Positions 4,505 through 5,577 of a DNA stretch of 5,577 nucleotides are shown piece after piece. The stretch is taken from NCBI GenBank assembly GCA_903885855.1, contig CAISKG010000050.1, positions 1-5,577 of the forward strand. Direction: 5' to 3'. Made by a program: the position numbers and the translations under genes. The DNA is from an uncultured Planctomycetaceae bacterium. Its GTDB lineage: Bacteria > Planctomycetota > Planctomycetia > Pirellulales > UBA1268. Each line of letters begins with the position of its first letter. The first letter of the stretch is position 1. The notes beneath the pieces are model-generated. The model saw only the letters and a list, made by a program, of their open reading frames with translations. It was not told where the DNA came from and did not search any database.

Positions 4505-5577
4505 TCAGGGGCGGAGGCCGTGGAAGGCCACCGGCACCGCGCCGGCGTGCGGCCGGCCGAGCGCGGCGAAGCGGGCGTCGGGGAGATCGAGGCCGTCGAT
4601 CACCACCAGCGGCACGGCGATCGCCCCCCAGCGCGTGGCGCAGGCGCCCAGCGCCTTCCCGGCGTCGGCGTCGAGGAGCAGCACGAGCGGCCGGTCCGCC
4701 GGCCAGGGGGCCGCCTCGAGCCGCCGCGCGAGCCTGGCTCCGCAGGCTGCCACCGCCGCCGCGCCCCCCCCGAGCCCGGTCACCCGCACCGCCCCCCCGC
4801 GGCCCAAACGCCGCACCAGATCGAGCAGCGCCTCGAGCGCGTCGTCGGGATCGGCCGGGGTGAAGCTCCCCACGATCGGCAGGTCGGCCAGCGGCAGGAG
4901 CGCCGGATCGGGAAGGTGGAGGCTCGTGCCGGAGAGGTGGACGGCGTGGAGCATGAGCCCGATGACGGTGGCCCGCCCGCCGGCCTCGGGGCGGACGCCG
5001 CGCATGCGGGGGCCGAGGCGCGGATGGGCGAGGATCGCGCGGGCCAGCTCCACCCCCAGATCGCCCCACGGCGCGGGCCCGTCGGGGGGCGCGGCGCGCG
5101 GGTCGCCGCCGGCCAGGGCGTAGGCCACCTCCCCCACGCCGCCGGAGAGGGTGAGCGCGGCGTCGGCGAGGCTCCCCGGGGCGACGCGCGGGCGGAAGGG
5201 CACCTGCTCGTGGATCGCCGCGACGGGATCGGCGCCGAGCGGGAGCCCGTCGACGGCGCGGGCGAGGCAGTCGGCCTGCCAGCCGACGAACCGCGCCACG
5301 TCGGCCTCGGCGATCTCCGCTCCCGGCGCGGCGTCGATCCGAAGCGCCGCCGCGAGCGCCTCGGCCTGGGGCGAGAGGGCGACGACGCGCCGCGTGCCCG
5401 GCTCGAGGCGCAGGTGCCGCGCCCCCACGAAGAGCGATCCGGTGGCCGTCGCCTCGCCGTCGCGGCCGAGGGCGAGGTTGGCCGTGCCGCCGCCGAGTTC
5501 GGCATGGCCGAACCAGCGCCCGGCGTGGCGCCGCGAGAGGGGGGCGCACGCCCCCTGGAAGGCGACCCACGACTCGA
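4505..5577 (-). CDS. eutA: EutA, ethanolamine ammonia-lyase reactivating factor, C-terminal part (N-terminus beyond window)
   Basis: EutA is an actin/Hsp70-fold ATPase that exchanges damaged cobalamin on ethanolamine ammonia-lyase for fresh adenosylcobalamin. The frame is open from the right edge to TGA at 4505-4507, giving 356 residues of about 460 expected (467 in E. coli). Recognisable blocks in order are ES.VA..GA.A.LSRRH, HAELGGGTANLAL (complement of about 5468-5506), a following 'GSLFVGARHLRL', LTLSGGVGEVAY, PWGDLGVELARAI, RATVIGLMLHAVHLSGTSL, VTGLGGGAA and LLLDADAGKALG. They match the EutA order, including a nucleotide-binding phosphate loop and the SGGV and SG-T-L strands. Glu replaces the usual Asp of DIGGGT, and AFQGACA replaces the glycine-rich 'AGKGSGA', so ATP handling may differ. 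No start codon is in view. It is co-oriented with eutBC, 743 bases upstream of it, with an opposed gene between. The frame stays intact across runs of eight (4764-4771) and seven (4792-4798) C. Confidence 0.88.
   Translation of the reverse strand, partial: ESWVAFQGACAPLSRRHAGRWFGHAELGGGTANLALGRDGEATATGSLFVGARHLRLEPGTRRVVALSPQAEALAAALRIDAAPGAEIAEADVARFVGWQADCLARAVDGLPLGADPVAAIHEQVPFRPRVAPGSLADAALTLSGGVGEVAYALAGGDPRAAPPDGPAPWGDLGVELARAILAHPRLGPRMRGVRPEAGGRATVIGLMLHAVHLSGTSLHLPDPALLPLADLPIVGSFTPADPDDALEALLDLVRRLGRGGAVRVTGLGGGAAAVAACGARLARRLEAAPWPADRPLVLLLDADAGKALGACATRWGAIAVPLVVIDGLDLPDARFAALGRPHAGAVPVAFHGLRP

Noticed and set aside
4764..4798. C runs of eight and seven bases in eutA as possible frameshifts
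   Set aside because: The EutA motifs on both sides are in the same frame, so the runs are tolerated as glycine codons and no break is present.
522..5123. A 1533-codon open frame on the plus strand covering most of the window
   Set aside because: Only residues 26-158, from 597 to the frameshift, look like a protein family. The rest is rich in Arg, Gly, Ala and Pro and lies antisense to eutBC and out of frame with the SdpI-like gene and eutA. It is open because stops are rare at this GC content.
4440..5570. A 376-codon frame on the minus strand overlapping eutA
   Set aside because: It is a shadow of eutA in another frame, low in complexity. The eutA frame shows all the family motifs.
1..5577. 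CRISPR arrays, tRNA or rRNA genes, insertion sequences
   Set aside because: No regularly spaced repeats, cloverleaf-like segments, transposase motifs or terminal inverted repeats were seen on either strand by eye.

Overview
The window is very GC-rich (roughly three quarters G+C by eye) and gene-dense, with short intergenic gaps. The fused EutB-EutC enzyme, the DSD1-type enzyme next to a DapA-family lyase, and short divergent promoter regions suggest a bacterium such as a GC-rich planctomycete. This lineage call is an inference and only moderately supported. The extreme GC leaves several frames open by chance, so long frames here are weak evidence of genes. Calls below rest on recognisable protein motifs.

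Layout, left to right. (1) Positions 480 to 1, minus strand: the N-terminal 160 residues of a fold-type III PLP enzyme of the D-threonine aldolase / D-serine dehydratase-like (DSD1) family, cut by the left edge. (2) A 116-base divergent promoter region. (3) Positions 597-1551, plus strand: a DapA-superfamily pyruvate aldolase/lyase, complete in content but split by one extra C in a run of six. (4) A 17-base convergent gap holding a perfect 14-base GC palindrome. (5) Positions 3761 to 1569, minus strand: a 730-residue fusion of both subunits of adenosylcobalamin-dependent ethanolamine ammonia-lyase (EutB then EutC). (6) An 82-base divergent region. (7) Positions 3844-4485, plus strand: a DUF1648/SdpI-family membrane protein. 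(8) A 19-base convergent gap. (9) From the right edge down to 4505, minus strand: the C-terminal 356 residues of EutA, the ATP-dependent reactivase of the lyase.

Function. eutA and eutBC form a minimal lyase-plus-reactivase module. No shell protein, EutD, EutE, EutG or EutH gene is visible here. The fused EutC lacks the N-terminal tail that directs EutC to microcompartments in enteric bacteria, which fits a cytosolic, non-compartment enzyme. The lyase keeps most substrate-contact residues of the E. coli enzyme but carries Gly where E. coli has Asp362, and it has lost the HADAD motif, so its substrate should not be assumed to be ethanolamine. A D-threonine aldolase and an ethanolamine lyase would both release acetaldehyde, and DapA-family enzymes join or split pyruvate and aldehydes, so shared aldehyde metabolism is possible but unproven. 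The SdpI-like gene lies opposed between eutA and eutBC and has no obvious metabolic link to them.
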